Part shown: positions 43,362 to 55,900 of the stretch, piece by piece
How positions within the stretch are numbered: position 1 is the stretch's first letter
How the letters are laid out: each line of letters opens with the position of its first letter
Source: Corticium candelabrum
Lineage: Eukaryota; Porifera; Homoscleromorpha; Homosclerophorida; Plakinidae
Length of the DNA: 64,000 nt
Assembly: GCF_963422355.1 (NCBI RefSeq)
Contig: NC_085106.1
Location: 2,856,568 to 2,920,567 of the forward strand
Reading direction: 5' to 3'
Notes under the pieces: model-generated
The model's input: only the letters and a program-made list of their open reading frames with translations
What the model was told of the DNA's origin: nothing
The model's database searches: none
Program-made: the position numbers and the translations under genes

Positions 43362-43591
43362 GATATACATTTGTACTTCTACTAAATAAAGTTATAACTA
43401 TACAATTGATTTTACTAATTAATCAAGTTTGTGCTTTAGTGAAGAGGTAGCTCAGCTCTCTGAAGAGCAACCAGAGTAAAACTACTTAAATACACACATG
43501 TACAAAGTTTTTGTTTGTGAAAGATATCTCCAGATCTAATAGAACAACAAGTAGTAGTTGGAAAAGTACTATATTTTCTTTATATTATAAT

Positions 43592-44134
43592 CTATTGTTT
43601 GTTTGGTGAATTCTTTGGATATGCATTTGACAGTTTTGGAACTTCCAGGGGATCTGGCACTTGATATTTTTTCCATATGTGAGCTCCATATTGTTGTGGA
43701 AAGTGCCATGGTTTATTTTCACCGTTCCAATGCAGAAGTTTTGCCTTTTTCTCTAGAAATTGTGTTGGATACCGACCTCCAGCACTGTAACCTGGCAAAG
43801 CAGATGAAAAACATGGATAGATGGATTAATGAGCAAACAAGCATGCAGGTAGACATGCAGACTAATACATATCTGATCCATTCAGTTGGACAGGTTAGAA
43901 ACAGCTTGATGGTGGGAAAGAAATTGCTACTCAATATACAACGATCTTCTTTACTTACCTAGATGTCGAACATGCCAATAGGGGTTTACCAGTGAGAAGA
44001 GACCATGGAAAACTGTCATAAACACTGGCTGATCACCTGCTTGAAAGAATATTGTTTCTCTGTGAAGAATGTGAAATGTTAGTCTGGCAGCCTTCTAGTA
44101 GTGATGCGCCCGCGCGGGCACGCGCGCGCGCACA

Positions 44135-44203
<69 letters not shown>

Positions 44204-45835
44204 CTAAAAGGCAGTTTAAATCAATTAATTTGTTTAGCTTTTAGCCGTAACCTTGCATTTAGTTCTGTCCAGTATTCCAGCTGCTCTGTAATGTTTCTTT
44301 CTTTCCACTTTATTATGTCAGCAACAAACAGGCCACTGTTGACCATACAGGTTGTGTCAGGAATTTCAAGCTGTTGTACTCTCTTGTTACGATAATTCAG
44401 TATCTCACCATATGAACCCTGGAAACAGACTTTGTATTGAACAGTTGAAAGAGAGGCAGGGTAATTTGTGCCATACACGAGTAATTGAAAAAGTTTCATC
44501 AATTTCTTGACATAAAGTAGAAAAAGCTGCAACATGTTTCTTGGATATCGTAGTAGAATATAGCTCTTTTATGTCACCTAATTATAGAAATTTGATATTG
44601 AGGCACCTACATGATAGGCATGTTTATGGTACATGCATGATGGATGTTGATGCTTTAAGTTATATAAAGACTGATGATCTTGTTTGCAGTGTGTAATTGT
44701 CATTATAGAAAGCGAAGTTTAAATGATATGTTTTACAACACATTTAGTGAAGAAGAGGTCAGTATCGTTTTTCAGTTTGTTGGTGTGTCTGTCAGTCACT
44801 CGGTCAGTTAGTCGGTTTGTTTTCTGTCTTTCTGTTTGTCTGCTTGTAGTGTATATACACTAGTGATTAAACTTAACTTGATCACTAATTTGTCAGTTTA
44901 TCTTTAGTTTACCCGTCATCAATTTGTATTTCTATCTGTCTATCTGCCAATAGGTCGCATTGCTTGTGTACATGCATGCATGCTCTAAATCGTTGTGTTT
45001 GTTGTTTTATTTGCTTGTGATTGTTTCACACACGCACACGCACACGAACACACACACTTGTGTTTGTGATTGTAACTCTAACAAATTCTACCTTGAACTA
45101 TGCAGTCATCATCCATGTAAATCACTCGACCATCAAAGTTTGGAAATATCTGTGGAAGATAGTAACGACAAAATGTGATCTAAAGAATACGAAACAGCCA
45201 ATTCATACACACAAGTGTATTATGAGACTACATGCAGCTTACTGGGTCAGAAAATTCTTTCCAGCGCCTTCCTCTTTGAGAAAGTAAAATCCTTCCTCTG
45301 ATCCAATTGTTATTAAATATGATTATCTCTCGTTTGACAGCTTGTAGCTTTACTGTATCCATCCAAATTGACAAATGATTGGCTCCTTCTTTATTGGTCA
45401 CCAAGTGAAACTTAAGGGAGGCATTTGTGTTACTCTGGATGGAATTTACCAAAGCTGTTAAACCAGTCAGTCGATGTGAAGGAGCTCCAATAAGAATATG
45501 AATAGTATTGTTGTTATCGACATCATCTGTGCGAAAGAAGAAAAATTGTTTTACCATTTCAAAATTAATTAGGCTGCCACAGACTTGTTAGCTAGTATAT
45601 TTAATTGATCTGTCAGTCACTGTGTTGTTATCCATTCTATTTGTCGGTGTTTGGATATGAAATAGTCTATGTGTGTCTATCTGTCTGTTCATAGGTACTT
45701 GTTTGTCCGACCTCTGTTTGTCGGTATGCCTGCCTACATGTCACAATCTGCAACTACTAGTAGTAGTATGTATACAACTAGTAGTAGTAGTATGTGTACA
45801 ACTACTAGCAGTAGTATGTTACTACTACTATTTTG

Positions 45836-45870
<35 letters not shown>

Positions 45871-45965
45871 ACCACCACCACCACCACCACCACCACCACC
45901 ACCACCACCACCACCACCACCACCACCACCACCACCACCACCACCACCACACGCACGCACGCATG

Positions 45966-46032
<67 letters not shown>

Positions 46033-46442
46033 CTTTAATGGGTCTTGAACAGAACAGCAGACCTTCTTGGCATTTGCTAAATGACGTCCAATGCGTTAGT
46101 GGATATATTTCAACGTAGACTGCACCGGTTAACTCACCATATTGCCTCTCCTGCAATTTTCTGATTATCAGACGAATGTCCATTGAGATGACATCTCACT
46201 TCCCTGACTGTAGGAACATGTTTGTCACGTTTGACCAAATTCTGAAACCAAGCTTTAAGGTCTTCTGGATCCAGCCAATGAAATAACAGCAAGGCAGTGA
46301 GTAAGAAACAGCAGTAGGCAGTGATTTTAACAGCTTTGGAGCAAGTCAGGATTTTTCGTAATTGTCTTGTGATCAAAATATTACACGTGAATAGATGTAA
46401 AGCAAGTAAGTATACATATCTAGACAACTCTGTCTACAAGCG

Positions 46443-46531
<89 letters not shown>

Positions 46532-46662
46532 CCCAAGCTGACTAACTCTTACGTGGTGCGGGTGGCCCTGAGACTACATTTCACTACAGTACAGTTATTC
46601 TAATTAATTAATCAATCTCTCTACTTATTCATGGTTTAGAAGAGCATCTCTTACCTTAGCAT
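43592..46662 (-). CDS. GLT8D1/2-like glycosyltransferase (family GT8), type II membrane protein
   Basis: Golgi-type GT8 enzyme. A likely first mini-exon (46662-46655, ATGCTAAG) splices to 46365-46138, giving MLRQLRKILTCSKAVK and a signal anchor ITAYCCFLLTALLLFHWL. Further exons: about 45526-45243 (TIHILIGAPSHRLTGL, SIQSNTNASLKFHLVT), 45179-45092 (ITFCRYYLPQIFP, VIYMDDDCIVQG with the DxD metal motif), about 44577-44477 (GDIKELYSTTISKKHVAAFS), 44418-44252 (DTTCMVNSGLFVADIIKWK), 44059-43959 (FHGLFSLVNPYWHVRHL) and 43791-43592 (KLLHWNGENKPWHFPQQYG, VPDPLEVPKL, stop). Motif order matches vertebrate GLT8D1/2, whose acceptor is not firmly known. One or two junctions are off by a base, as the summed exons are not a clean multiple of three. 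Introns carry very long CA tracts. Confidence 0.88.
44106..44200. repeat. (CG)n(CA)n microsatellite in GLT8D intron
   Basis: A short alternating CG run passes into about 35 CA units. Alternating purine-pyrimidine sequence of this kind can adopt Z-DNA. Confidence 0.95.
45840..46028. repeat. (CA)n(CCA)n(CACG)n(CA)n compound microsatellite
   Basis: About 14 CA units, about 27 CCA units, a short CACG/CATG stretch and about 30 CA units make 189 uninterrupted bases in one GLT8D intron. All open frames across it are artefacts of the repeat. Confidence 0.97.
46440..46530. repeat. (CG)n(CA)n microsatellite
   Basis: About five CG units then about 40 CA units, in the intron between the proposed first mini-exon and the signal-anchor exon of the GLT8D-like gene. 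Confidence 0.95.
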
Positions 46663-47392
46663 CAAAAAATACGGTCCGACTTCAACTGTCACGTTACTCT
46701 CACACTGGAAACTGGTGTTTGTGGGAACACATTATCTTAGTGATAAACAGGGTGCCAATGGGTAGGGGAGGTTTCTAATAAGCGGACACGAATCGTGCCT
46801 TGGTCTGGGAAATAGAAGAACTGGGTTTAGTACTTTATTTACACCCTAATGTCGTGGTGGACACTGCTGTTTGTGGCAACACACCATATTGTAACGAGTA
46901 TAGAGTGGTGACAAAGGTTTGGCAGGTTCTAACTAAGTTCAGTGAACACTGCTGTCTACTATTTGTTGAATTTATTTGAGTCGTTGCGTAACATTCAAGA
47001 TCTACAATGTGAAAGAGCTACTACACACGTACAGTATATTTATTTTAGCTTTTCTTTGGTTTAGTTGGGAGTAACACAAAAGTGTTCATTTTGTTCTGGG
47101 AATGACAAGGGCGGAGAGAGACTGGGTTAGTGTCTTGTGATCATGAAGGTCGTCATATGACCATCAATTGACATCTGTCTGTTTTCATGTGATGCTTTTA
47201 GTTTGATCTGATGATGACAAGGTGGTGGTGTCCATATGCATAGATCCATCTAGAGACAGGTCTAGGTGTGACATGTCGACTAGATGTGTGAACAATACAA
47301 TGCAAGGAATTCGAGTTGGATTGAGCAAAGGTAAAGTAGTAACTAGCTGTAGTACAGGAGAGCACGTGGGGCGTGGCGGAATCTGCGCAGCA
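46663..47392. other. Upstream flank of GLT8D and left flank of a Gypsy fossil
   Basis: Contains a degenerate direct repeat of about 90 bp: 46700-46790 resembles 46860-46950, sharing ACACTG, TGTTTGTGG and AACACA motifs. Its family is not recognised; it may be part of an old LTR or promoter duplication. Confidence 0.4.
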
Positions 47393-50384
47393 GTAGCGAC
47401 AACGTGTAGCGCGGGTTTGTCTGTATCTAGTGCAAGAATCAGAGTCACCACATTGACGACGAGGCGTATTCACGGGTGCAGAGCAGGGCCATGACGACTC
47501 TGATCGGTAAAGTAGGCCATTTTGACGACGACAATGACGAGTGGGAGCATTACGTCGAAATGTTGGCGTTCTACTTGGATCGCAGCGACCAAGATTGAGG
47601 ACGCGACCCAGCAGCGAGCAGTGCTGCTGAGTGTATGTGGGGCAAAAACATACAAGTTGATCAGGAGTCTGTTGGCACCAGAAAAGCCAAACGCAGTCGA
47701 GTACTCTGCAGCGGTTCCGATTTAACAGCAGGAACAGGCGAGAAGGTGAGTCGATTCAAGCGTTCGTAGCAGACTTGAGACGACTGTCACAGGATTTCGA
47801 GTTTGGAGAGACCCTCTCCGATATGCTACGAGACAGGTTGGTGTGTGGTGGTAATCACCCTCGTATCCAGAAACGTCTGCTACAAGAGAATTTATGTTTG
47901 ACGATGCCATGAAAATAGCGCGCGCTATGGAAACAGCCGAAAGGAATTCCGAGGAAATTCAGGCCAGCCTGACTGCATCGTTGCAGAAATTGGATGACGT
48001 GGTTCACCGAACGCAAGAAGAGGTAGTAGAAAACGCTAAACTGAAATGTTTTCGTTGCAAGGGAGCTCACTCACCCAGCTCATGCTGCTTTCAGAAAGTC
48101 AGAAAGCCTGAGTGTTGGAAATGTAAGAAGCAAGGCCATGTAGCGAGGGCATGCAAGAGTTCAGGGTTTGCCGGAAAAGCCAAACACAAGCCTACACACC
48201 AAGTAAGGGCTGATTCGCCACCACAAGCAAGAGCGACAGAGAGCAGGAGCTCTGGTTCTGATAGCGAAAGGCTGTATTCAGTACATGTGGTAGGCCAGAA
48301 GAAATGAGCGAAACCCCTTGTTACGTCAGTCACCATCAACCATAAGCAACTCTGGATGGAAATAGACACAGGAGCATCAGTATTGTTAATTAGTGAGCAT
48401 ACATTGCAGAAGATTTGGTCAAGGGAGAACGCCCTTGGACTACGCAGATCTCACATCCATCTCCGCAGTACTCAGGTGAGCAACTTCATGTGATTGGTGA
48501 GTTAGATGTCAAAGTACGATATGACACTCAGGGGGAGTAATTCCATTACTAGTGGTTCGAGGGAATGGCCCTAGTTTGCTGGGGCGGAATTGGATGGCCA
48601 CCTTGCGTTTACGTTGGGACGAATTGCTTCAAACAAACCACGTCAATCCTGTGGCATCACTAGAAGAGAGGAAGGCACACAGTCACTTGGCAGTGATTTC
48701 CAAGTATCCAGAATTGTTCAAAGAGAAGTTGGGTTTGTTGAAGGGCACCTCGGCAGTGTTATCGCTGAAACCAAATGCAACGTCCGGTTCCGTAAGCATA
48801 CAAGGCGAAGGTGGAGGCGGAGCTGAAGAGGCTGCGAGAAGAGGGTATGATAGAGCCGGTAATCTTCTCAGAATGTGCATCCATTGTACCGGTAATGAAA
48901 CAGAACGGTACCGTTAGAATTTGCGGTGATTACAGACTTACTGTTAATCGATCGGTTAAGCGTGATTAACCCGTTGCCACGAATAGAGGACATATTTGCC
49001 AGCTTGTCAGGGGGCAAAGGTTCACGAAATTGGCCCTGAGTCAGGCGTACCAGCAGGTACATAGCCTTAGAAGACCAATCCAAGGAGTATGTTGTGAGCA
49101 ATACGCAGTTGGGGTTATTTAGGTATAACAGACTACCGTTTGGAGTATCACCTGTGCTCTCCATCTTTCAGCGTATTATGGACAGTCTGTTACAAGGCAT
49201 TCCAGGAACGGTATTGTACCCGGGCGACATTTTGGTAACTGGGAGATCCACGAGAGAACACTTGCACAATTTAGACGTGGTACTGGGAAGGTTAGCCAAC
49301 GCTGGGTTACAGCTGAAGTTGCAGAAATGTGCATTCGTGGAGAAAGAAGTGAATTATCTAGGTCATCGGATTGACGCGAGTGGCCTCCATCCCAATGGTA
49401 ACAAGGTACAGGCCATCAAAGAAGCGCCACAGCCGAAGAACGTAGCGGAACTGAGGTCCTATTAGTCTTCTCAATTATTTTGGACGGTTTTTACCAGACC
49501 GGGCGACAAGGCTTGCACCACTGTACAAGTTAACACGGTATGGAGTTCCTTGGGAATGGCAGGAGGAACAACGGACTGCGTTTCAGAAGTCCACTGAAGA
49601 TCTACAATCGGACAACGTCCTGGTTTATTTTGACCCCAAATTGGAGCTGTCGTTGGTGTGTGATGCATCCCTTATGGGGTCAGTGCAGTCTTATCTCACC
49701 GATTTCCGGACGGGTTTGACAAACCTATTGCATTTGCGTTGTGAAGTTTGGCACCAGCCGAAGTCGGCTACGCGCAAATAGACAAGGAGGCACTAGCCAT
49801 TGGTTTTGGAATTCGAAAGTTTCACCAGGACCTCTGTGGGAGAGAGTTTCTGATCTACACGGACCACAAACCACTGGTCACGCTATTGGGTGAAAAGAAG
49901 GGTGTACCGGTCATGGCATCAGGGCGAATGCAACATTGGGCCTTGATGCTGGCCGGGTATCTATACACCCTTGTCTATCATAAGGGAGTAACCAATGCGA
50001 ACGCGGATGCCTTGAGTCGTTTACCAACAGCGACATGCCCAGCTTCTACATATGACCGTATGATGCGGTATTGTCTGTGCACATACTGGAAGTCACAACA
50101 GCTGAGCCGGTCACGACCTCACAGATTCGCCGTTGGACGGAAAGAGATCCCATCTTATCGAAAGTGTTGCACCATGTTCTCAGTGACTGGCTGAAGGAGC
50201 TGGATGATTCAGCATTGCAGCCGTACTGGAATCCACTGAACGAGTTGAGCGTTTTAGACGGCTGCATGTTAGGGGAGACTCGAGTAGAGGTGCCACCGCA
50301 GGCAAGAGAACGGGTCTTAAAGGGGAAGTCCAACAAAAATCAACGTGACCTGTATTTGTAGATCTCACTGAGACAAATCGATTG

Positions 50385-50595
50385 GTGTAAGTTATGCCGT
50401 CATCTTCGCTTCCCTTACGGAGAACGGGCTACGTTATTATGGTGTGTAATGTGCTCAGATCACTTTACCCCAGAGTCTTTTGATACAAATTGGAAAAGGG
50501 TTAAGAGATTGAAGTATACTGCACTGCCATCTGCTATAACACGCACATCTGTACCTTGTAGTGAAAACAAAGCTATTTCTTTAAAGAAGCGATGA
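50385..50595 (+). other. THAP-type zinc-finger fragment inside the Gypsy fossil
   Basis: The + strand encodes RHLRFPYGERATLLW, then CSDHFTPESF and RLKYTALPSAI, the C-terminal half of a THAP (C2CH) DNA-binding domain (VCSxHF followed by the LKxxAVPSIF-like end). It is out of place in a Gypsy element and sits where integrase core should be. THAP domains occur in P-element/Kolobok-type transposases and in host proteins; the source is not determinable from this fragment. Confidence 0.6.
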
Positions 50596-51105
50596 AGAAA
50601 ATGGAAAATGAGTGTAGATCGCTTCCTATTCCAATACCGCCCGACACCACATGCGACAACAGGAGAAACTTCCGCGTTTCTCTTGATGGGGAGGAGACCG
50701 CGCAGTCGGTTCGATCTCTTACATCCCGATTTGGCTCAGAAGACTATACGGAAACAACGACAACAGAAACGCGACCATGACAAGATGTGCAAGGATAGGA
50801 TATTTGAAGAAGGACAGCACGTCTATGTACGTAATTTCAGCAGAGGTTCAAGATGGCTGTAGGGTGCAATACTGGAGAAGACTGGACTTGTTTCATTCTG
50901 CGTCCAGACGGCAGATGGAACAGTAGTCAGGCGGCATGTAGACCTGATTCGCTCTAGATTAGCAGGAGAGAAATGTCAGCTGCAGGACGCTACCGCATTA
51001 CCAGCTTCCGTGAAGCTAAGCAATGAAGAGTGGGATGACGGAACGGAGATAGCAAGTGGAAGAGCATTGCTTGAGCAGCGTTCTAGCCAGGATTTTTGCC
51101 AACCG

Positions 51106-51150
51106 TCGATATTACGTCATTAAATATAATGACGTCAAATAATGACGTCA
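51106..51150. promoter_or_regulatory. Cluster of CRE-like TGACGTCA palindromes
   Basis: TACGTCAT at 51113 and two perfect TGACGTCA sites at 51130 and 51143 occur within 40 bases. They lie in the 3' part of the Gypsy fossil. CREB/ATF-type factors bind TGACGTCA; activity here is inference. Confidence 0.5.
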
Positions 51151-52175
51151 TCAAATGTTTGATGTCGACATATTTGGTAATGACATCATAGAATTACTTT
51201 ATCTGTTCCCTACTTGTATTAGAGTCAGATGCATGTATATAGGTAGTAGTAGATATTCTACGTTCTATAGATGAGACAAAATGCGATAGACATAAACTAC
51301 AATTTTAAAAAGAAGTGTGGTTAGCTAACTGTAACAAAATGTCAGAAGACTATATTTAGAGTCTTGAAGTTACTGCATGATTGGTAGGCTATCTAATATT
51401 GCCACTCAGATCTTGTTGAAAGCTCATTGAACATAACCTTGCTAAACAAAACACAGACAGATAATACAGCAGATTATTACAATGACAAGTTGACTTAATA
51501 AAACTGGAATATTATGAGCTGACCTAGAAGAGTAAGGGGTGCAAAACATGAGACTGAAGATATACAGCAATTAGTAGAACACCTAGTACCTGCTGCAACC
51601 ACAGTCTCATTAGCAGTTCTTTGTGTGAAGCCTCAACTAGACACAACATGCACTTTCTAAGATTACCAGATGACATTAGAATATGTATTGTTCTGTAGCA
51701 ACTTTGTGACCATCAAGACCACTAACGTACGCCTTTAGGTAGATCCGTGATCCCACACTCTAAGCATGCTAAGGCTTTCCGATTTGGTTCCCAACCGTCA
51801 ATAATTGCTGTTTTCTCCTCCTCAAACATCCCTTCCTTGTCCCAACCGTCAAAATGACGGTACTGGCGAGAACACTGCCTGAGGAGACACCGCCAAGTAG
51901 GGATGAGCAATCACTCATGATCGTGCAGGGAGGAAATAGGAAGCACAGTGACACCGCCAGTGTCCTCGGCCTTACGTAATTACGGAGATCAACACGGATC
52001 TCTAAACAGCCGTGTAGACTGGACCTAGAGTGTAGATTTTTTGTAGTAAGTAAAGTAAGGACGTTGTTCTGTTCAGTAGAGGGACTTATAATGTTAGCAA
52101 GGAAGGGATATCGATCCATGCAGTAGTTAGCGACAACGTGGAGCGTGGGTTTGTTAGTGCAAGAATCAGAGTTAC

Positions 52176-52950
52176 TACACTACCCTCAACTGACGAGAAT
52201 TGATTTCTGTTAATTAATTCATCTATTTTTTCAGCGATGTCTCAGCTGCGCAGGTCGCCGACCGTAGTTATAGCGTGGTAAGATAGAAGCGACTGTTCAG
52301 GCTAGGCGAGAGTGTAATGTAAGCGCATGCGCATGCATGTTTAAACTGTTGTGTTGTGACTTGTTTTGAAACACTACATGGTGACAGGAGATGGCAAACA
52401 TACCATCCGAACCTTTCGATTTTAGAGAGCCAAACGACTGACCGAGGAGGAAGCGACAGTTTGACCAGTCCTTACGTACAGTAGTGCCTCTGTGGACGGA
52501 CGGACGGACAACTGGAATGCAGCGCATGCGCTCAGTGTTATCGCTAAGTCTGTTAGCGTGCCAGTTGATGTAATGATGTCTTTAGATGCAAGAGGTATCC
52601 ACTACCTATCAGATGTCAACAGTCCCGCATACCAGTCAATGTGACCAGCCCTCTTCATATCATTGGCTCCCAAAATTTATTATTTTTATTTTATTATATT
52701 TATTATTAAAATCTAAATTTACTAAAATTGATTTAAAATTAGATTTAAGGTGGAACGTGTAGCATAGGACTCAAAGATTGGTGAGAATTAATGTAATTGA
52801 ACACAAGAGACACAACAAAGAAAACATGTATCCGTTAGCCGGCTATCCAAATGACTGAGCTGCCCCGCCTATGAGACCCCGGATGCCACATCATCTCCCT
52901 CCTTTCTACGCAAAACCCAAAATTTACAGCACTATGATTATATCAGTTCT
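52176..52950. other. Region between two Gypsy fossils, with a gag-start-like remnant
   Basis: Near 52375-52470 on + is a start-of-gag-like remnant (MANIPSEPFDF) preceded by TGGTGACAGGAG, resembling a primer-binding-site leader of another Gypsy-type copy. A stretch at about 52495-52550 (GGAATGCAGCGCATGCGCTC) recurs in inverted orientation at about 56545-56585. The rest is AT-rich with no gene recognised. Confidence 0.45.
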
Positions 52951-52954
52951 ATAG

Positions 52955-55900
52955 CCTCTCTACACTGTCCACTCTCCATATCTTGTAGGTGGTATCGCCT
53001 TTGTAGTACGCTGACTCCTTCTTGGCTGCTCTACTCCTGTGGCAACTTCAGGTGCACTCAACTCGTCTTCAGTACCATTGTCTAAGGACTCAGGCTCTGT
53101 GTCACTGCTAAATTGATCCTCTCGTTTGTTGTCTCTATTGCTACCTGCGACGTCTCTAGGCTCTAGATCTGGTTCATCTTGTACTAGCTGCTGGGTTGGT
53201 AGTTGATTTGACCGTGGGTGCAGTCTCAAGTGATCCACGTGAACCTTTTGTCTTACTCCCGTGTCTGTATACTGTACTATATAATACCTCTCCCCCAAAA
53301 CTTGTACTACTCTGGCGTTTCTCCACTTTGGCATCTTTGCGTGACGTACCAACACCATATCATATGGTCTAATTGCATTTCTCTCACTCGCTGTTTGGTC
53401 GTGACCTCTCTTTTGTTTTGCTTGAGCCTTTTTCACCGTTTCCTTCAAAGTCTTGGTCAACACTGAGGACTTTTGTGGCGGCTTTAGTAAATCCAGTTGA
53501 CATCGCAGATCCCTATTCATCAGGAGCCTTGCTGGAGAAACATTTGTATTGCTATGGCTGGTATTTCTGTAGACTGACAAAAAATCTGTCACTACCTCTT
53601 CCAAACTTGCCTTTCCGTTCTCCATGCCTTTCTTGATTGCCCCTTTCAACGTTTTAACAAAACGTTCCGCTTGTCCGTTGCTTTGGGGATGGTAGGGAGG
53701 TACTAAGGTATGACGAATACCCTGTTTCTTACAGAAAGTTCTGAATTCTGACGACACGAATTGGGGCCCATTATCTGACACGATTTGCTTTGGAATACCA
53801 AACCTTGCGAAGATGCGACGAAGTTGAGTAATGGTTTGGCTCGCTGAAGTTGCTCCCTCAGGTAGCTGTATTACCTCAGGCCATTTTGAGAACGCATCAA
53901 CCACAACAAACCACATTTTTTTGCAAAATGGTCCGGCAAAATCAATGTGAATTCTTGCCCAAGGGCACTCAGGAAACTCCCATGGATGTAAGAGTACTTC
54001 TGGTGGTCTATCAGCATGCACAGCAGAATTTTCACAATTTCGGGCCATACTCTCTATATCTCTGTCGATACCTGGCCACCATATGAACCTCCGTGCAAGT
54101 TTCTTCATCCTCTCCATACAAACGTGTGCTTTGTACAATTCTGATAGTAACTACTCCCTTATTGCCTTTGGAACCACTATTCTAGGCTCTTCTGCATGTT
54201 TTAGTATACATCCGTCACACACTGACAACTGATGCTGGCATGCAACAAAATCCAAAAGAGCTTTGGTCTTAACTGTTGAAGGCCAGCCGTCATTGATGAA
54301 TTTCATAACTTGTTGAAGAGTGCGCTCCTGCTTTGTATATCTTTGTAGTTGATAAAAAAGAATTGGACCATTATTGATGAATTGAGATTCCATTGTGGCT
54401 ATATATCTTTCTGACTGATCTTCATATTCCTCATGTCCAACTGGGAGACGGGATAGACAGTCTGCATTCCCATGTTCAACTGATCGCCGGTATTGAATTT
54501 CATAGTCATACTGTGATAACTGGAGTGCCCAGCGAGCAAGGCGCCCACTTGTTCGGGTAGGAGTTGTCAGTTTGGTAGGATCAAAAACTGTCAGTAATGG
54601 TCGATGGTCAGTTCTGAGAACAAACTTTCTACCCAGTAGGAAATGTCAAAATTTTCTAGTCCCAAATATTATGGATAACGCCTCCAATTCTATCTGAGAA
54701 TAATTTCGTTCAGCTTTTCTCAAAGACTTTGACGCGTACGCCACTGGATGCTCTTTCCCTTCTGTCACTTGGAACAAACATACTCCTAAGCCTTTTTCGC
54801 TTGCGTCACAGGCTAGTCCCACGGGAAGAGACATATCATATTTTGCCAGTATTGGTAGAGATGTTAACTCTTGTTTCACCCTTTGAAAAGCACTTTTCTT
54901 GCGTTGATGACCAGTTCCATTTTGTATCTTTCTTCAGCAGTTGATTTAGAGGTAGAGTATGGCTAGACATATGTGGAAAGAATTTTCCAAAATAATTAAC
55001 CATGCCTAAGAATGATCGTAACCTGACTGGTCTTTAGGTGCTTTCATCAATTGTATTGCCTTATTAACTCTTTCATTTGATACTCTGATTCCTGAGCTGT
55101 CAATTATATGTCCCAAATATTGCACAGATGGTTGACAGAACGAGCATTTGTCTCTTCTAATACGGAAACCATGTTGCTGTAACTTTTGAAATACTTGGGA
55201 CAAATTCTGCATGTGTTCTTGTTCATCTTTTCCTGAGATAAGAATATCATCCATATAGATGCAAATTCCTCTCGCGCCTTCCAAGACTTTGGCTATTGTT
55301 CTCTGGAAAATGGCAGGCACTGAACTGATTCCAAATGGTAATCGTCTATATTTGAACAGTCCTTTGTGCGTGTTAATCACCAGCCACTTTTGACTTTCCT
55401 CGTCCACCCGTAACTGGTTGTAAGCATCCTTCAGATCAATCTTGGAGAACATTTTACCCCCAGCTAGGGAACTAAACATCTCTGCTGGTATAGGGATTGG
55501 ATATTGATCAACTACCATAATCCGATTGAGGGGTTTAAAATCACCGCATATCCTGATATCACCGTTCGGTTTAACAATGTTCACTGTTGGAAAAGCACAT
55601 AGAGTGATGTTAACTGGTTCTAATACACCGTTTTTCACGTTCCTTTCCAATTCCTTCTCGATCTGTGCCCGAAGATGCATAGGAGGTCGCCGGAATGGAA
55701 AAACCTTCAAATCCGCCTCTGGTCGCACAGAGATGCCCACAATCTCACTGCAGCAACCCAGTTCATCTGGAAATAATTCTGAGAACTGCTGTAATAGTTT
55801 CTCCACTGGTGCTGCAATCTCACTTGATTCTGTCAACATTACACCACCATGGTTTCCCATACTTTAAGATAGTCTATACACACTGTCGCCATCCCAACCT

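Larger units (their letters stand above)
47393..52175 (+). mobile_element. Ty3/Gypsy LTR retrotransposon, broken copy 1
   Basis: Parts in order: gag-like region from about 47490, a nucleocapsid with two CCHC-type knuckles (CFRCKGAHSPSSCC, CWKCKKQGHVARAC) near 48050-48160, an aspartic protease motif (EIDTGAS) near 48360, reverse transcriptase about 48900-49470, RNase H about 49750-49950 (LIYTDHKPLVTLLG), and an integrase C-terminal remnant about 50600-50860. Related 55-60 bp stretches at 47393-47449 and 52121-52175 (TAGCGACAACGTG, TGCAAGAATCAGAGT) are the probable LTR ends. The element is broken, with many breaks, and part of the integrase is missing where a THAP-like fragment lies. Poorly matching end repeats and heavy decay suggest an old insertion. 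Confidence 0.8.

Noticed and set aside
45805-46183. Long open frames of His, Thr, Cys/Val, Gly or Pro runs across the CA/CCA tracts
   Set aside because: They are translations of simple repeats in all frames and lie inside a GLT8D intron.
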